From: Thermoplasmata archaeon
GTDB lineage: Archaea > Thermoplasmatota > Thermoplasmata > GCA-020350865
Length of the DNA stretch: 36,155 nucleotides
Assembly: GCA_020351895.1 (NCBI GenBank)
Contig: CP070672.1
Coordinates: 129,819 to 165,973 of the forward strand
Reading direction: 5' to 3'
This document shows positions 1 through 7,899 of the stretch, piece after piece. A program made the position numbers and the translations under genes. Within the stretch, counting starts at the first letter, position 1. Every line of letters starts with the position of its first letter. The notes under the pieces were generated by a model. That model did no database searches, had not been told where the DNA came from, and was given only the letters and a program-made list of their open reading frames with translations.

Positions 1-156
1 ACCCTCTTTATACCGTGCATAGCCCAGGTTATGATGATGTACAAGGAGCGAGGGAAAAAAGTAACTCTTGCAATTATCGCCTTCATCTTCCCATTCGCAT
101 TTTTTATAGGATTTCTTCTAAACCTTTTATTCTCTACGTTGGGGGTGTTAGGCTGA
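1..156 (+). CDS. feoB: Ferrous iron transporter FeoB, C-terminal end (5' partial)
   Basis: The first 51 codons read in frame from the window edge to TGA at 154-156. The peptide begins with a conserved TLFIPCIAQV stretch, typical of the last part of the FeoB membrane domain, followed by a basic loop and one hydrophobic segment. FeoB is the GTP-dependent Fe(II) importer of the cytoplasmic membrane; its G domain and most membrane segments lie outside the window. The next genes (zinc ribbon, DtxR-FeoA fusion, second DtxR) are closely spaced on the same strand, which supports the assignment. The fragment alone is short, so the call rests on the PCIA-type motif plus context. Confidence 0.8.
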   Translation, partial: TLFIPCIAQVMMMYKERGKKVTLAIIAFIFPFAFFIGFLLNLLFSTLGVLG

Positions 157-164
157 GTGAAAAG

Positions 165-356
165 ATGCAGGTATGCCAGTTCTGCGGATTCGAGTTTACG
201 TTGCAGGAGGGAAGAAGCGCCTGTGCATCATGTCCCATATCGTCCTGTGATAAGCTCCGCTGCCCGAATTGTGGCTTTGAATATCTGCCGGAGCCTAAGC
301 TCGTTGGATTCATTCGTAATTGGAGAAAAAGGAGGAAGAAGGAGGTGAGTCAATGA
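165..356 (+). CDS. Small zinc-ribbon protein associated with FeoB
   Basis: This 63-residue protein has CxxC pairs at residues 4/7, 20/23 and 33/36 plus Cys28, and a very basic C-terminus (RKRRKK). The pattern is a zinc ribbon or rubredoxin-like metal knuckle. It starts 8 nt after the feoB stop and its TGA overlaps the ATG of the next gene, so it is probably co-translated with the iron-uptake genes. A role in FeoB assembly or iron sensing is inferred from position only. I chose ATG 165 because the first CxxC follows at once; no ATG lies between the feoB stop and this codon in this frame. Confidence 0.75.
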   Translation: MQVCQFCGFEFTLQEGRSACASCPISSCDKLRCPNCGFEYLPEPKLVGFIRNWRKRRKKEVSQ

Positions 357-1000
357 ACATATCAGAAGATGCGGAAGAAGCATTGGAGAAATTGTGGATT
401 TCCCTTGTCGAGAAAGATGAAAAACGTGTCAAGGAAAAAAGCATTCGTGACGCAAAAGTGCTTAAAGAGTTAAAAGACAATAAACTCATAGCAATAGACG
501 AGAAGGGCCTCAGGTTCACTGGGAAGGGGAAGGAGATCGCAGAAGAGGTTATCCGCAGGCACAGGCTCTCGGAAAGGCTCTTTCATGATGTCATAGCCAT
601 GAGCAAAAAGGACATGGAATCACCTGCTTGCCGATTCGAGCATCTGCTCATCTCAGGGGAAGTGGAGGAGGGGGTATGCACGCTTTTGGGTCATCCAAGA
701 GAGTGCCCGCACGGTCGAAGGATTCCCAGGGGAAGGTGCTGCCATGAGCACAGAAAAATGGCAGGTCGTGTCATCCACCCATTAACAGAGATCAAACCCG
801 GTCAGAAGGGCATGGTGGTATACATACAGGCCGAGGACCACAACATGCTAAAGAAGCTCATGGCCATGGGTATACTTCCTGGAAGGAGCATAACCCTTAT
901 CCAGAAATCGCCGTCCTATGTATTTTCCATTGGAAGGACCCAGGTGGCTGTGGACAATGAAATAGCATCCAGTATCTATGTGAGAACCGAGCCGAGGTGA
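353..1000 (+). CDS. DtxR-family metal regulator fused to a FeoA (SH3-like) domain
   Basis: The 215-residue protein has an N-terminal winged-helix-like region (about 1-60), the DtxR metal-binding and dimerisation domain (about 65-135; Cys93, Glu96, His97, Glu106, His114, Cys118 and His120 are candidate ligands), and a C-terminal FeoA/SH3-like domain (about 140-212) with the LMAMGILPG signature. Proteins of this kind repress iron or manganese uptake genes when metal-bound. The start is ATG 353, preceded by GGAGGTGAG at 341-349 and overlapping the upstream TGA. The helix-turn-helix is shorter than usual and lacks the S-P-x-S/T-V-T-x-M-L recognition-helix motif seen in the next gene, so DNA binding may be altered. 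Confidence 0.85.
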   Translation: MNISEDAEEALEKLWISLVEKDEKRVKEKSIRDAKVLKELKDNKLIAIDEKGLRFTGKGKEIAEEVIRRHRLSERLFHDVIAMSKKDMESPACRFEHLLISGEVEEGVCTLLGHPRECPHGRRIPRGRCCHEHRKMAGRVIHPLTEIKPGQKGMVVYIQAEDHNMLKKLMAMGILPGRSITLIQKSPSYVFSIGRTQVAVDNEIASSIYVRTEPR

Positions 1001-1049
1001 GAAAATGAAAGAGAGAACAAAGACATACAAGGATTGGAGGGAGTAATTC

Positions 1050-1496
1050 ATGCAAACTAAAACCATAGAGGAATATATCGAAGCAATCCATGCATTGCAA
1101 AAAGACCATGGTCATGTACATACAAATGACCTCGCCTCGTCACTTGAAGTCGCTCCTCCAAGTGCAACAGAGATGCTGCAGAAGTTGGCCCAAAAGAAAC
1201 TCGTGAATTATGTACCATACCATGGTGTGACTCTCACTGAATCCGGAGAAAAAATGGCAAGGGAGCTGATTGCGAAGCACAAAACACTTGCTGAGTTTCT
1301 CGAGATCATTGGTGTGGATAAAAAGGATGCTGAAATCGACGCCTGCCAAATCGAGCATCATGTCTCCTCCCAAACCATAAAGCAGCTTCATATGTTCGTG
1401 GAATTCGTACGGGAGTCTCCCCAGGATCCCAGATGGCTGGAGAACTTCATGCAATATTGCAAGACAGGAAAAAGATTAAAATGTGGGAAGAAATGA
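1050..1496 (+). CDS. DtxR/MntR-type iron- or manganese-dependent repressor, no FeoA domain
   Basis: This 148-residue protein shows a complete DtxR helix-turn-helix (about 20-62, including APPSATEMLQKL) and wing (YHGVTLTESG), then the metal-binding/dimerisation helices with candidate ligands His77, Glu82, Cys99, Glu102 and His103. It lacks the C-terminal SH3-like domain, as MntR-type proteins do. It starts 49 nt after the DtxR-FeoA gene with GGAGGGAG at 1036-1043 as ribosome-binding site. With feoB upstream, a role as metal-responsive repressor of the iron cluster is the simplest reading. The C-terminus is basic with two cysteines. Confidence 0.88.
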   Translation: MQTKTIEEYIEAIHALQKDHGHVHTNDLASSLEVAPPSATEMLQKLAQKKLVNYVPYHGVTLTESGEKMARELIAKHKTLAEFLEIIGVDKKDAEIDACQIEHHVSSQTIKQLHMFVEFVRESPQDPRWLENFMQYCKTGKRLKCGKK

Positions 1497-1528
1497 CCAT
1501 GGAAATAATGAATCCGAGGTGATCTAAG

Positions 1529-2062
1529 ATGGATACAGGCAGAACTTTGGACAGAGATGAATTGATGGACATGCCCAAAGAAAGATTGCTAGATCTATTG
1601 TTTTTGCAGATGAGGAACATGTGGACCGTGGATGGCCTATATTACCTGAGCATCGAGGAAAGATTCGGGACAGAAGTGGCCACAGAGATAGACAAAAACA
1701 TATGGGCGGTAATGGGAAAGATCGAAGCCAGAAGGCTGAAAGATTCCCTGGGAATAAAAGATGATGGCATCCCTTCACTCATCAAAGCCTTGAGGTTCAC
1801 ATCCTGGTCTTTGGATCTGGAGGACAAGGAGATCGTAGTCGAGGAAAACAAGGCCATTTTAAGAAATACAGATTGCCGGGTTCAGAAAACCAGGATCCAA
1901 AAGGGACTGGGGGAGTTTCCATGCAAAAATGTGCGCTGGGGATATCTTAAAAACTTCGTCAAGGAATTCAATGAGAATATGGTGGTTGATTGTAAGGTGT
2001 GCCCCCCTGATGAGCATCCCAATAAAAAATGGTGTGAATGGGAATTCAGGATAATGGAATGA
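1529..2062 (+). CDS. DUF6125-like protein of unknown function
   Basis: The 177-residue soluble protein has an N-terminal helical part with an LQMRNMW and SIEERFG pattern, and a C-terminal part with conserved-looking cysteines in CRVQKTR, FPCKNVRWGY, CKVCPPDEHP and KKWCEWEF. This resembles the DUF6125 / L-2-amino-thiazoline-4-carboxylate hydrolase-like group; I recognise the overall pattern but cannot confirm it without a profile search. GAGGTG at 1516-1521 lies 7 nt before the ATG. It lies in the same direction as the DtxR genes (32 nt gap) and the phosphatase gene after it (10 nt gap), so it is probably co-transcribed. No enzyme activity can be assigned from the window. Confidence 0.7.
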   Translation: MDTGRTLDRDELMDMPKERLLDLLFLQMRNMWTVDGLYYLSIEERFGTEVATEIDKNIWAVMGKIEARRLKDSLGIKDDGIPSLIKALRFTSWSLDLEDKEIVVEENKAILRNTDCRVQKTRIQKGLGEFPCKNVRWGYLKNFVKEFNENMVVDCKVCPPDEHPNKKWCEWEFRIME

Positions 2063-2072
2063 GTGATTGATC

Positions 2073-2870
2073 ATGGAAAAATGGCTGGATATTTTCAGGG
2101 AGATAGGGGAGGAAGCCTCGAAGGTGACAATGGATATTTATGGTAAGGATGAGGCAAAGAAAAAGATTAAAAGAGGTGCTGCCGGAGATATAACCAGGGG
2201 AATCGACCAGGTTGTGGAGGATATCATCCTAAAAAAGCTAAAGGAAATAGGAAATGTGAAACTCATTTCAGAAGAGATAGGAACCATAGAGTTGGGTGAA
2301 CCTGAGGGTATCGTGATTGCGGACCCCCTGGATGGCTCCGGCAATGCCAAAGACGGCATACCTCTTTTTTCCACATCCTTGGCTTTCACAGAAAACGAAT
2401 CCAAGATGGGAAAAATCGAGATTGGCTATGTCAGAAATTTGATTACTGGTGACGAATATCATGCAATTAAGGGAAAAGGCAGTTATCTGAATAAAAGGAA
2501 AATTACCACCTCGAAAGACAAGGTTTTGAGTGCCGTGGGTTTCGAGCTCTATCCACATACTACCTTCAACCTGCAAAAGGCCATGAGGGTCATGGATAAA
2601 GTAAAGAGGGTGAGATGCTTCGGCTCTGTGGCATTGGACATATGCTTTGTTGCACAGGGGGCACTTTCCGGGTACTGTGATTTTAGGGATGTATGCAGGC
2701 TTTTGGATGTCTCAGCCGCGGCTTTGATTTTAAAAGAGGCCGGTGGAGTCATCACAGATGATAAGGGTAAAAGTATAGACGATAAAGTGATAGGCCTAAG
2801 AAGTCATTCAAATTTGATTGCTGCTCAAAATAGCGATCTACACACTCGACTTTTAGAAATATTAGATTGA
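2073..2870 (+). CDS. Inositol-monophosphatase-fold phosphatase (archaeal FBPase/IMPase type)
   Basis: The 265-residue protein carries the metal-dependent phosphatase signatures of the FIG superfamily: SEE at 66-68, DPLDGS at 84-89, and a C-terminal DVxxLLDVSAA followed by KEAGG. These residues bind two or three Mg ions and the substrate phosphate. Archaeal members commonly hydrolyse fructose-1,6-bisphosphate and inositol-1-phosphate, so gluconeogenesis or inositol-lipid/osmolyte synthesis are the likely roles; the substrate is not settled by sequence. The usual WD in the third motif is LD here, as in other archaeal members. I chose ATG 2073; a TTG at 2067 in the same frame is an alternative. 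Confidence 0.88.
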   Translation: MEKWLDIFREIGEEASKVTMDIYGKDEAKKKIKRGAAGDITRGIDQVVEDIILKKLKEIGNVKLISEEIGTIELGEPEGIVIADPLDGSGNAKDGIPLFSTSLAFTENESKMGKIEIGYVRNLITGDEYHAIKGKGSYLNKRKITTSKDKVLSAVGFELYPHTTFNLQKAMRVMDKVKRVRCFGSVALDICFVAQGALSGYCDFRDVCRLLDVSAAALILKEAGGVITDDKGKSIDDKVIGLRSHSNLIAAQNSDLHTRLLEILD

Positions 2871-2933
2871 GGATAAGTTAGGATATCAATGCTCCTCCTG
2901 TATTCCCCCACAAACCACCCTGTATTTTTGGTA

Positions 2934-2965
2934 TTTAGAAAGGATAGATTTCTAAAAACTTTTTA
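2934..2965 (+). terminator. Hairpin followed by T run, likely terminator of the iron cluster
   Basis: A perfect 8-bp stem (TTTAGAAA at 2934-2941, TTTCTAAA at 2949-2956) with a 7-nt loop is followed by a short T run at 2960-2964. It lies about 65 nt after the phosphatase stop. Archaeal termination depends mainly on the T-rich tract, so the hairpin may be incidental. Confidence 0.45.
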
Positions 2966-3263
2966 ATTCATCGCCGTCGATATTTATCAATTTCATAATA
3001 TTAAACGTCATTGTCTCAATATTTCAAACAATCGTTATATTTCTGAGTTTCTTAATAGGGTACAGCCCACCATTTTAAACAGTCCCTCACTCAAATCATT
3101 TATTTATAAAGCAGTAAATGTCAAAAGTCTTATATGTTCTTAATTTCATTGATTCCTTTAGGAAAATGGTTAACCTCTAGGAAAAACCAGAAATCAAATA
3201 AAAAATCAAGAGGTTTTTCCAGATTGGAAAGACTCTCTAAATTTGAAAGGGGAAGAATAAAAA
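2966..3263 (+). promoter_or_regulatory. AT-rich gene-free stretch with a candidate TATA box at 3101-3110
   Basis: No open frame with coding character is visible on either strand between the phosphatase gene and the SBBP protein gene. The best TATA-like element is TATTTATAAA at 3101-3110, which would give a leader of about 130 nt. A weaker AT-rich box lies near 3195-3205, closer to the start. GGGGAAGAA at 3250-3258 may serve as a ribosome-binding site. Confidence 0.35.
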
Positions 3264-4955
3264 ATGCAAGATAAGGTATTTAGTATAGCCCTATGCGCTC
3301 TAATGTTTACTGTTACCTTAATAATAGAAGCGCCAATGGGTGTAAGCACCCAAGTGACTGAGGAATGGGTGGCAAGATACAACAGCCCAGAAAATCTTCA
3401 TGATTCCGCCAGGGCCATAGCCATCGACTCATCCGGAAACATCTTTGTGACTGGATATAGTCGCAACATCGCGACATGGCAAGATTATCTCACAATAGCC
3501 TATGATTCATCAGGTAATGAACTCTGGGTTGCCAGGTATAATGGTCCTGAGAATCGTCATGATAGAGCCAGGGATATAGCCGTTAATTCATCTGGAATTG
3601 TATATGTAACCGGAGATAGCGATGGGAACTTTGGCACCATAGCTTATGACTCGGCAGGTAACGAGCTCTGGGTTGCAAGATACGATGGGGGTAATGCAGT
3701 TGCCATAGTCATTGGCTCATCTGGAAACGTCTATGTAACTGGTAGAAGCTGTGGTAATGGGACAGGCTATGACTACGCAACTGTGGTCTATGACTCATCA
3801 GGCAGCGAGCTATGGGTGGCGAGGTACAATGGTCCAGGAAACGGTGATGATGTTCCCAGTGACATGGCAATCGATTCATCAGAGAATATATATGTGGCAG
3901 GAGCTGTCCACATTGCTGGAACAAATTATGACTATGCCACTGTAGGCTACGACTCATCAGGCAACGAGCTCTGGGTTGCAAGATACAATAGCCTGGGAAA
4001 TGGCCGAGATAATACCCGGGCCATAACCACTGATTTGTCCGGTAATGTCTATGTTACTGGGACGAGTGATGGTGACTATGCTACGGTAGCTTATGATTCC
4101 TCAGGTAACGAGCTCTGGGTTGCAAGATACAACGGTCTAGGAAATGGTTATGATGTGCCTTGGGCCATAGTCACTGACTCGTCTGGGAATGTCTATGTGA
4201 CCGGAGATAGTTATGGCAATGGCACGCATGACGACTATGCCACTGTAGCATACGACTCGTCAGGGAACGAGCTCTGGGTGGCGAGGTACAATGGCCCTGG
4301 AAATCACGATGACCATCCTAGTAGTATGGCTGTGGACCCATTTGGAAATGTCTATGTGACTGGAAAGAGCTATGGTGGTGCGTCAGATATGGATTATGCA
4401 ACTGTAGCATATGACTCGTTAGGGAATGAGCTCTGGGTGAAAAGATACAATAGTGTTGATAATAGGACTGATCGAGCCCGTGATATAGCCGTTGACTCAT
4501 CCGGAAATGTCTATGTGACGGGATACACCATTAGTATTGGGACATCAGCTGATTGTATAACGATTAAGTATTCCCAAGAACCATTTAGTAATGAGGTAAT
4601 CATAGACATAGACCCGAACACATTGAATCTCAAATCCAAAGGCAAATGGATTACCTGCTACATCGAACTACCGAAAGGCTACGATGTGAGAAACATCGAT
4701 GCAACCACAATTCTTCTTGAGGATTCCCTTCCACCTATTCTAAACCCCAAATATGGTTTTGTTAAATCCGAGAATTCCTATATAATGGATCATGATAATG
4801 ATAGTATTCTTGAGAGAATGGTTAAGTTCGATAGAAGCGAGGTTGAGGATATGCTTTCGCCAGGGATATACAATCTTAAGATCACTGGGGAACTAGTGGA
4901 TGGGACAGAATTTGAGGGGTACAGCGATGAGGTAAAGGTTATTGAGCCGCCTTAG
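3264..4955 (+). CDS. Secreted SBBP-type beta-propeller protein
   Basis: The 563-residue protein opens with a signal peptide (hydrophobic about 5-25), then about eight copies of a roughly 50-residue repeat built around DSSGNVYVTG and YDSSGNELWVARYN (about 32-445), the pattern of SBBP / YVTG beta-propellers. The C-terminal 110 residues begin with DIDPNTLNLKSKGKW, a domain seen at the end of various prokaryotic surface proteins, including an MVKFDRSEVE motif. No membrane anchor follows, so it is probably secreted or held by other surface proteins. Repeat units are also very similar at DNA level. Function is unknown; binding or structural roles at the cell surface are typical for such propellers. 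Confidence 0.85.
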   Translation: MQDKVFSIALCALMFTVTLIIEAPMGVSTQVTEEWVARYNSPENLHDSARAIAIDSSGNIFVTGYSRNIATWQDYLTIAYDSSGNELWVARYNGPENRHDRARDIAVNSSGIVYVTGDSDGNFGTIAYDSAGNELWVARYDGGNAVAIVIGSSGNVYVTGRSCGNGTGYDYATVVYDSSGSELWVARYNGPGNGDDVPSDMAIDSSENIYVAGAVHIAGTNYDYATVGYDSSGNELWVARYNSLGNGRDNTRAITTDLSGNVYVTGTSDGDYATVAYDSSGNELWVARYNGLGNGYDVPWAIVTDSSGNVYVTGDSYGNGTHDDYATVAYDSSGNELWVARYNGPGNHDDHPSSMAVDPFGNVYVTGKSYGGASDMDYATVAYDSLGNELWVKRYNSVDNRTDRARDIAVDSSGNVYVTGYTISIGTSADCITIKYSQEPFSNEVIIDIDPNTLNLKSKGKWITCYIELPKGYDVRNIDATTILLEDSLPPILNPKYGFVKSENSYIMDHDNDSILERMVKFDRSEVEDMLSPGIYNLKITGELVDGTEFEGYSDEVKVIEPP

Positions 4956-5035
4956 TATATTCAGGTTTTACCTTTTGACTTACGAATTTATAGAAATCTG
5001 TATTTAGCCTATAAAAAATAAATCATTTATCATAA

Positions 5036-5051
5036 TTATCAATTTTGATAA
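5036..5051. repeat. Short perfect inverted repeat
   Basis: TTATCAA at 5036-5042 and TTGATAA at 5045-5051 form a 7-bp inverted repeat with a 2-nt spacer, about 80 nt after the SBBP gene. It could be part of a terminator region or a protein-binding site. The rest of 4956-5184 shows only AT-rich sequence and a more GC-rich patch near 5095-5160 with no gene. Confidence 0.35.
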
Positions 5052-5184
5052 AAATATGGCTATGAAAATTTCCCTTCTTTTACAGTGGTATATGTGAGTC
5101 CCTCCCGGCTGAGCGCACTTTCAGCATTGGAACCACCGAGATATGTGGAACAAACTAGAACATCCCCTATACCCCTGCAATATC

Positions 5185-5193
5185 CTTATATAG
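5185..5193 (+). promoter_or_regulatory. TATA box for the first B-box membrane protein gene
   Basis: CTTATATAG lies about 60 nt upstream of the chosen ATG at 5252. A start of transcription about 25 nt downstream (near 5215) leaves a leader of some 35 nt that contains the GAGGG ribosome-binding site at 5239-5243. Confidence 0.5.
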
Positions 5194-5251
5194 CCATATT
5201 GAATGATAGTTTTTGAAAAATGGATAATTTGATATGTGTGAGGGATTACAC

Positions 5252-5995
5252 ATGGCTCATGGGGAAGGAACCGAAGTAAAAAAGGATTCTTCTAAGCCCA
5301 AGGTAAGGGTAATAGCACCCATAGAGGGTCCTGAGAAAAGGGCTCAGATGGCTCCCATTAAAGTAACTGAATCCATATCACGCATGTGTACCTATCATCC
5401 CAACATACCTGCCATTTATATCTGCACCAAATGCTCAAAGTCCATGTGCATAAGTTGTGCCTTGCCATACGGTCATCTTTTCCTATGTCCACAATGCTAC
5501 ACACCACCAAAGCCAATGGAGGTCGAGAAGAAAAAGACAGAGCCAAAAAAGCCGCCTTTGGAATCCATAATGGGCCTTTTTGGGGCCCTTCTCATAATTG
5601 TGGGATTCTTTTTACCATGGGCCACATCGGACTACCAGTCACCAGATTTTGAGGAACATTTCGATTCAGTGATCTCGGGTTTCACAATAGCAGGTGATTA
5701 CCCAGACGTGTCTTTGGTTTTCATAATGGCGATTCTGATTGTGATTATCGAATTTCTTCTATTGATCCTTTCCACTTCTCCTATGTTTACTGGAAAACCC
5801 CCAATTGGCATCAGGCTTCTGCCCATGTTTCTTTGCTTTATCGTTTTAATTGTTCTGATTGAGATCCTGTTCAGAGCGGAGAGCCTCATGTCCAATATTC
5901 ATGTGGGCTGGTTTGTATGTTTATTTGGAGCAGCCATCATTCTGTTTGGAACCGTAATGGAGATATGGAAGCACTACAAGGGCATCGAGGAGTGA
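5252..5995 (+). CDS. B-box zinc-finger membrane protein (paralog 1)
   Basis: The 247-residue protein has a basic, proline-containing N-terminus, a B-box-like binuclear zinc finger (Cys46, His49, Cys58, Cys61, Cys66, Cys69, Cys79, Cys82; spacing C-x2-H-x8-C-x2-C-x4-C-x2-C), then four hydrophobic segments (about 105-127, 150-172, 185-206, 214-238). The finger precedes the membrane part, so it is probably cytoplasmic. I prefer ATG 5252 over ATG 5234 because GAGGG stands 8 nt before it. B-boxes are protein-interaction modules of TRIM ubiquitin ligases; the neighbouring ubiquitin-like operon makes a link attractive, but that is inference. Confidence 0.8.
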   Translation: MAHGEGTEVKKDSSKPKVRVIAPIEGPEKRAQMAPIKVTESISRMCTYHPNIPAIYICTKCSKSMCISCALPYGHLFLCPQCYTPPKPMEVEKKKTEPKKPPLESIMGLFGALLIIVGFFLPWATSDYQSPDFEEHFDSVISGFTIAGDYPDVSLVFIMAILIVIIEFLLLILSTSPMFTGKPPIGIRLLPMFLCFIVLIVLIEILFRAESLMSNIHVGWFVCLFGAAIILFGTVMEIWKHYKGIEE

Positions 5996-6012
5996 TTCTA
6001 TGATTTCGAAGG

Positions 6013-6020
6013 ATTTAAAT
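6013..6020 (+). promoter_or_regulatory. TATA-like box for B-box paralog 2
   Basis: ATTTAAAT at 6013-6020, just after the stop of B-box paralog 1, would start transcription near 6042, about 20 nt before ATG 6062. A second AT-rich element, CTATATATA at 6042-6050, is too close to the start to act as its TATA box. Confidence 0.4.
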
Positions 6021-6061
6021 AACTATAAACTGATGTTAATTCTATATATAATCAGGAATTG

Positions 6062-6832
6062 ATGGGTATGGTCGAGGAAAATAGGGCAATTGGGGCCAAG
6101 AAGGGGCAATCAAAGGTTGCACATTCAAAAACAAGCGGTAACAAGACCAAACCCCCACCTCCAGGATCAGGTGGGAGGCCTGGCATAAAGACGAAGCCGG
6201 GAATAAGATTAAAGGGAGGCATCCCTGACCCTGGCATGTGCGCATATCACAAGGAATTGCCAGCTGGCTTCATCTGCAATAAATGTGGGAAGTCCATATG
6301 CCAAAGCTGCTCAATAAGATACGGTCAAGTAGTTTTCTGTCCTCAATGCTCTCCTTTCCCTGGTGGATATCAGCCTTATGCCTATCCCTATCCTTCCTAT
6401 TACCCATACTACCCGTATTATTATCCACAGTATTACAGGCAGCAGACTAATGTAGCCTCGGTTGGAGGCCTGCTCGTCATATTTGCCGGTATCCTGGGCT
6501 TTCTCTACATCGCAACAATAGTGATGCTTCCTTCAGGTTTCGGATTCATTGATCCTTTCACGTTCGGGTCCGCAGAAGCACTGTTCTGTTTGAGCTTCCC
6601 CTTGATATCATCAACCATAGCCGTTGTTGGGGGGCTTCACGGTTACCATAAAACGAACTTTTCAATTGCAGTGGTGGGAGGCATATTCAGCCTATTTGTT
6701 GTTGGCTTCTTCATTGGATCGCTTCTTGGTTTCATTGGCCTTCTTCTTATAGGAACTGGAAGGTATGAATTCGAGGATGTGAAGTCACAGATGCCACAGC
6801 AACCGAGTCAACCTGGGCAACCTGGCTATTGA
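6062..6832 (+). CDS. B-box zinc-finger membrane protein (paralog 2) with Tyr/Pro-rich linker
   Basis: The 256-residue protein has a basic, low-complexity N-terminus (about 1-58), a B-box-like finger (Cys60, His63, Cys72, Cys75, Cys80, Cys83, Cys93, Cys96) with the same spacing as its neighbours, a Tyr/Pro-rich linker (about 97-130), and several hydrophobic segments (about 136-158, 175-195, 203-222, 225-245). The C-terminus is a Gln/Pro/Gly tail. ATG 6062 and ATG 6068 are both possible; an in-frame TTG stands at 6059. It follows paralog 1 in the same direction by about 65 nt and converges with the third paralog, suggesting local duplication. Function is unknown; a membrane-tethered adaptor or ligase cofactor is an inference. 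Confidence 0.78.
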   Translation: MGMVEENRAIGAKKGQSKVAHSKTSGNKTKPPPPGSGGRPGIKTKPGIRLKGGIPDPGMCAYHKELPAGFICNKCGKSICQSCSIRYGQVVFCPQCSPFPGGYQPYAYPYPSYYPYYPYYYPQYYRQQTNVASVGGLLVIFAGILGFLYIATIVMLPSGFGFIDPFTFGSAEALFCLSFPLISSTIAVVGGLHGYHKTNFSIAVVGGIFSLFVVGFFIGSLLGFIGLLLIGTGRYEFEDVKSQMPQQPSQPGQPGY

Positions 6833-6914
6833 TTTTTTATATAATAAACTGAGCATTAGTTGTCTAAAGGTGCCGTTCTTAAGAAAAATGTATGAGGCAA
6901 GCCTTATGGATCCA

Positions 6915-7856
6915 TTAAACAGGTCCTCGCTCATCCTTTGTGGTTCCTTCCCCTAGTCTTCCCCCAATGGAATCTGAGATCCGTGATTCATCCACTATTT
7001 TTTGTTGTCGAGTGAATAAATAGTAAATAACAACCAAAATCACCCCAAAAATGATCATTGCGTAAAATACCAAATCAATAGAAATGGTGTGGTCGATGTT
7101 GGAGATATTGGGTAGATTGTTGTTGTACTCTCTTATTACTTCATTGTGTGTTCTCTCGTCCTCATCCACATGCAGCGTTATAGAAACTGTGTCACCGACA
7201 TGATAGTCCCGCTCGAGGTCAGCATCGAAAATAAGAGTAAAGTCATTATCATCTTTTCCTGTACTATCGAACCACAGTCGAGTAATAGGGCCATATGATG
7301 GATCCCGTTCAATGGATCTTCTGACTATTTTATCTCGAATTACGATTACATCACCGGGTCTGTAATCCTTGAAATTATAACTCCCTGTTTCGGGGCCCGG
7401 GCCGTCAGGGTCCTTTTGATATTCCTCCATGAGGCTTTCGAACTCTGCGGCGCTCATGGAAGTCAAAGGCCAGTAAATCAAAACAAATATCAAGCCGATT
7501 ATTATGAGGATAACACCTATTGAAAACAGGGCCTTATACCACCCAATATCTCTTTTGGTTTCCTGTGGTGGGGGAGGTGGTGGTATCTGGGTCTCAAAGG
7601 GAGCGCACTGGGGACAGAAGAATACCTCTCCAAGATTCTTTGCGCAGGTTACGCACACGCTTTTACCGCAGGAGGTGCAGATATAGGAAGCAGGCTTTGC
7701 AGGATGATAGTAACATTTGCCCTGCCTCACCACTTTTACGGCTTGGGGACTCGGTTTGAAGGGTTTTATTACCTTGACCTTCATTTCTGAGGGCTCATCT
7801 GGTAAAAGGGATGATTCTTCCCCGCCGATTTTGTCTCCTGGGTCCCCTTCTTCCAT
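6915..7856 (-). CDS. B-box zinc-finger membrane protein (paralog 3) at the 3' end of the ubiquitin-like operon
   Basis: The 313-residue protein has an acidic N-terminus, a KVKVIKP segment resembling the KVRVIAP of paralog 1, a B-box-like finger (Cys48, His51, Cys60, Cys63, Cys68, Cys71, Cys81, Cys84), a polyproline linker, one membrane segment (about 105-128), a roughly 135-residue extracytoplasmic part that may be a small beta barrel (PGDVIVIRDKI, YHVGDTVSITLHV), and a second membrane segment (about 265-285) with a cytoplasmic tail. I chose ATG 7856 because GGTGAG precedes it by about 5 nt; ATG 7868 is in frame. It begins 43 nt after the E1 stop and has its own TATA-like box, so it may be both co-transcribed and separately transcribed. 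Confidence 0.8.
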   Translation of the reverse strand: MEEGDPGDKIGGEESSLLPDEPSEMKVKVIKPFKPSPQAVKVVRQGKCYYHPAKPASYICTSCGKSVCVTCAKNLGEVFFCPQCAPFETQIPPPPPPQETKRDIGWYKALFSIGVILIIIGLIFVLIYWPLTSMSAAEFESLMEEYQKDPDGPGPETGSYNFKDYRPGDVIVIRDKIVRRSIERDPSYGPITRLWFDSTGKDDNDFTLIFDADLERDYHVGDTVSITLHVDEDERTHNEVIREYNNNLPNISNIDHTISIDLVFYAMIIFGVILVVIYYLFTRQQKIVDESRISDSIGGRLGEGTTKDERGPV

Positions 7857-7884
7857 GGCTCTCACCATCCTATTATATACATTC

Positions 7885-7894
7885 GATATTTAAG
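7885..7894 (-). promoter_or_regulatory. TATA-like box before B-box paralog 3
   Basis: Read on the minus strand, CTTAAATAT lies inside the gap/E1 3' end and would place transcription start near 7864, 8 nt before the preferred ATG at 7856. It may provide an internal promoter of the operon. Confidence 0.35.
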
Positions 7895-7899
7895 TATTT

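Noticed and set aside
1005..1046. 13-codon open frame between the two DtxR genes, with a purine-rich stretch
   Set aside because: Too short to support as a gene; its end overlaps the ribosome-binding site of the next gene and nothing suggests attenuation.
2871..3263. Possible RNA gene in the gap after the phosphatase gene
   Set aside because: No tRNA cloverleaf, no GC-rich core and no conserved riboswitch pattern could be made out.
5095..5160. GC-richer patch in an AT-rich gap, possibly a gene remnant
   Set aside because: No frame gives a recognisable peptide and no terminal repeats or tRNA-like ends are present.
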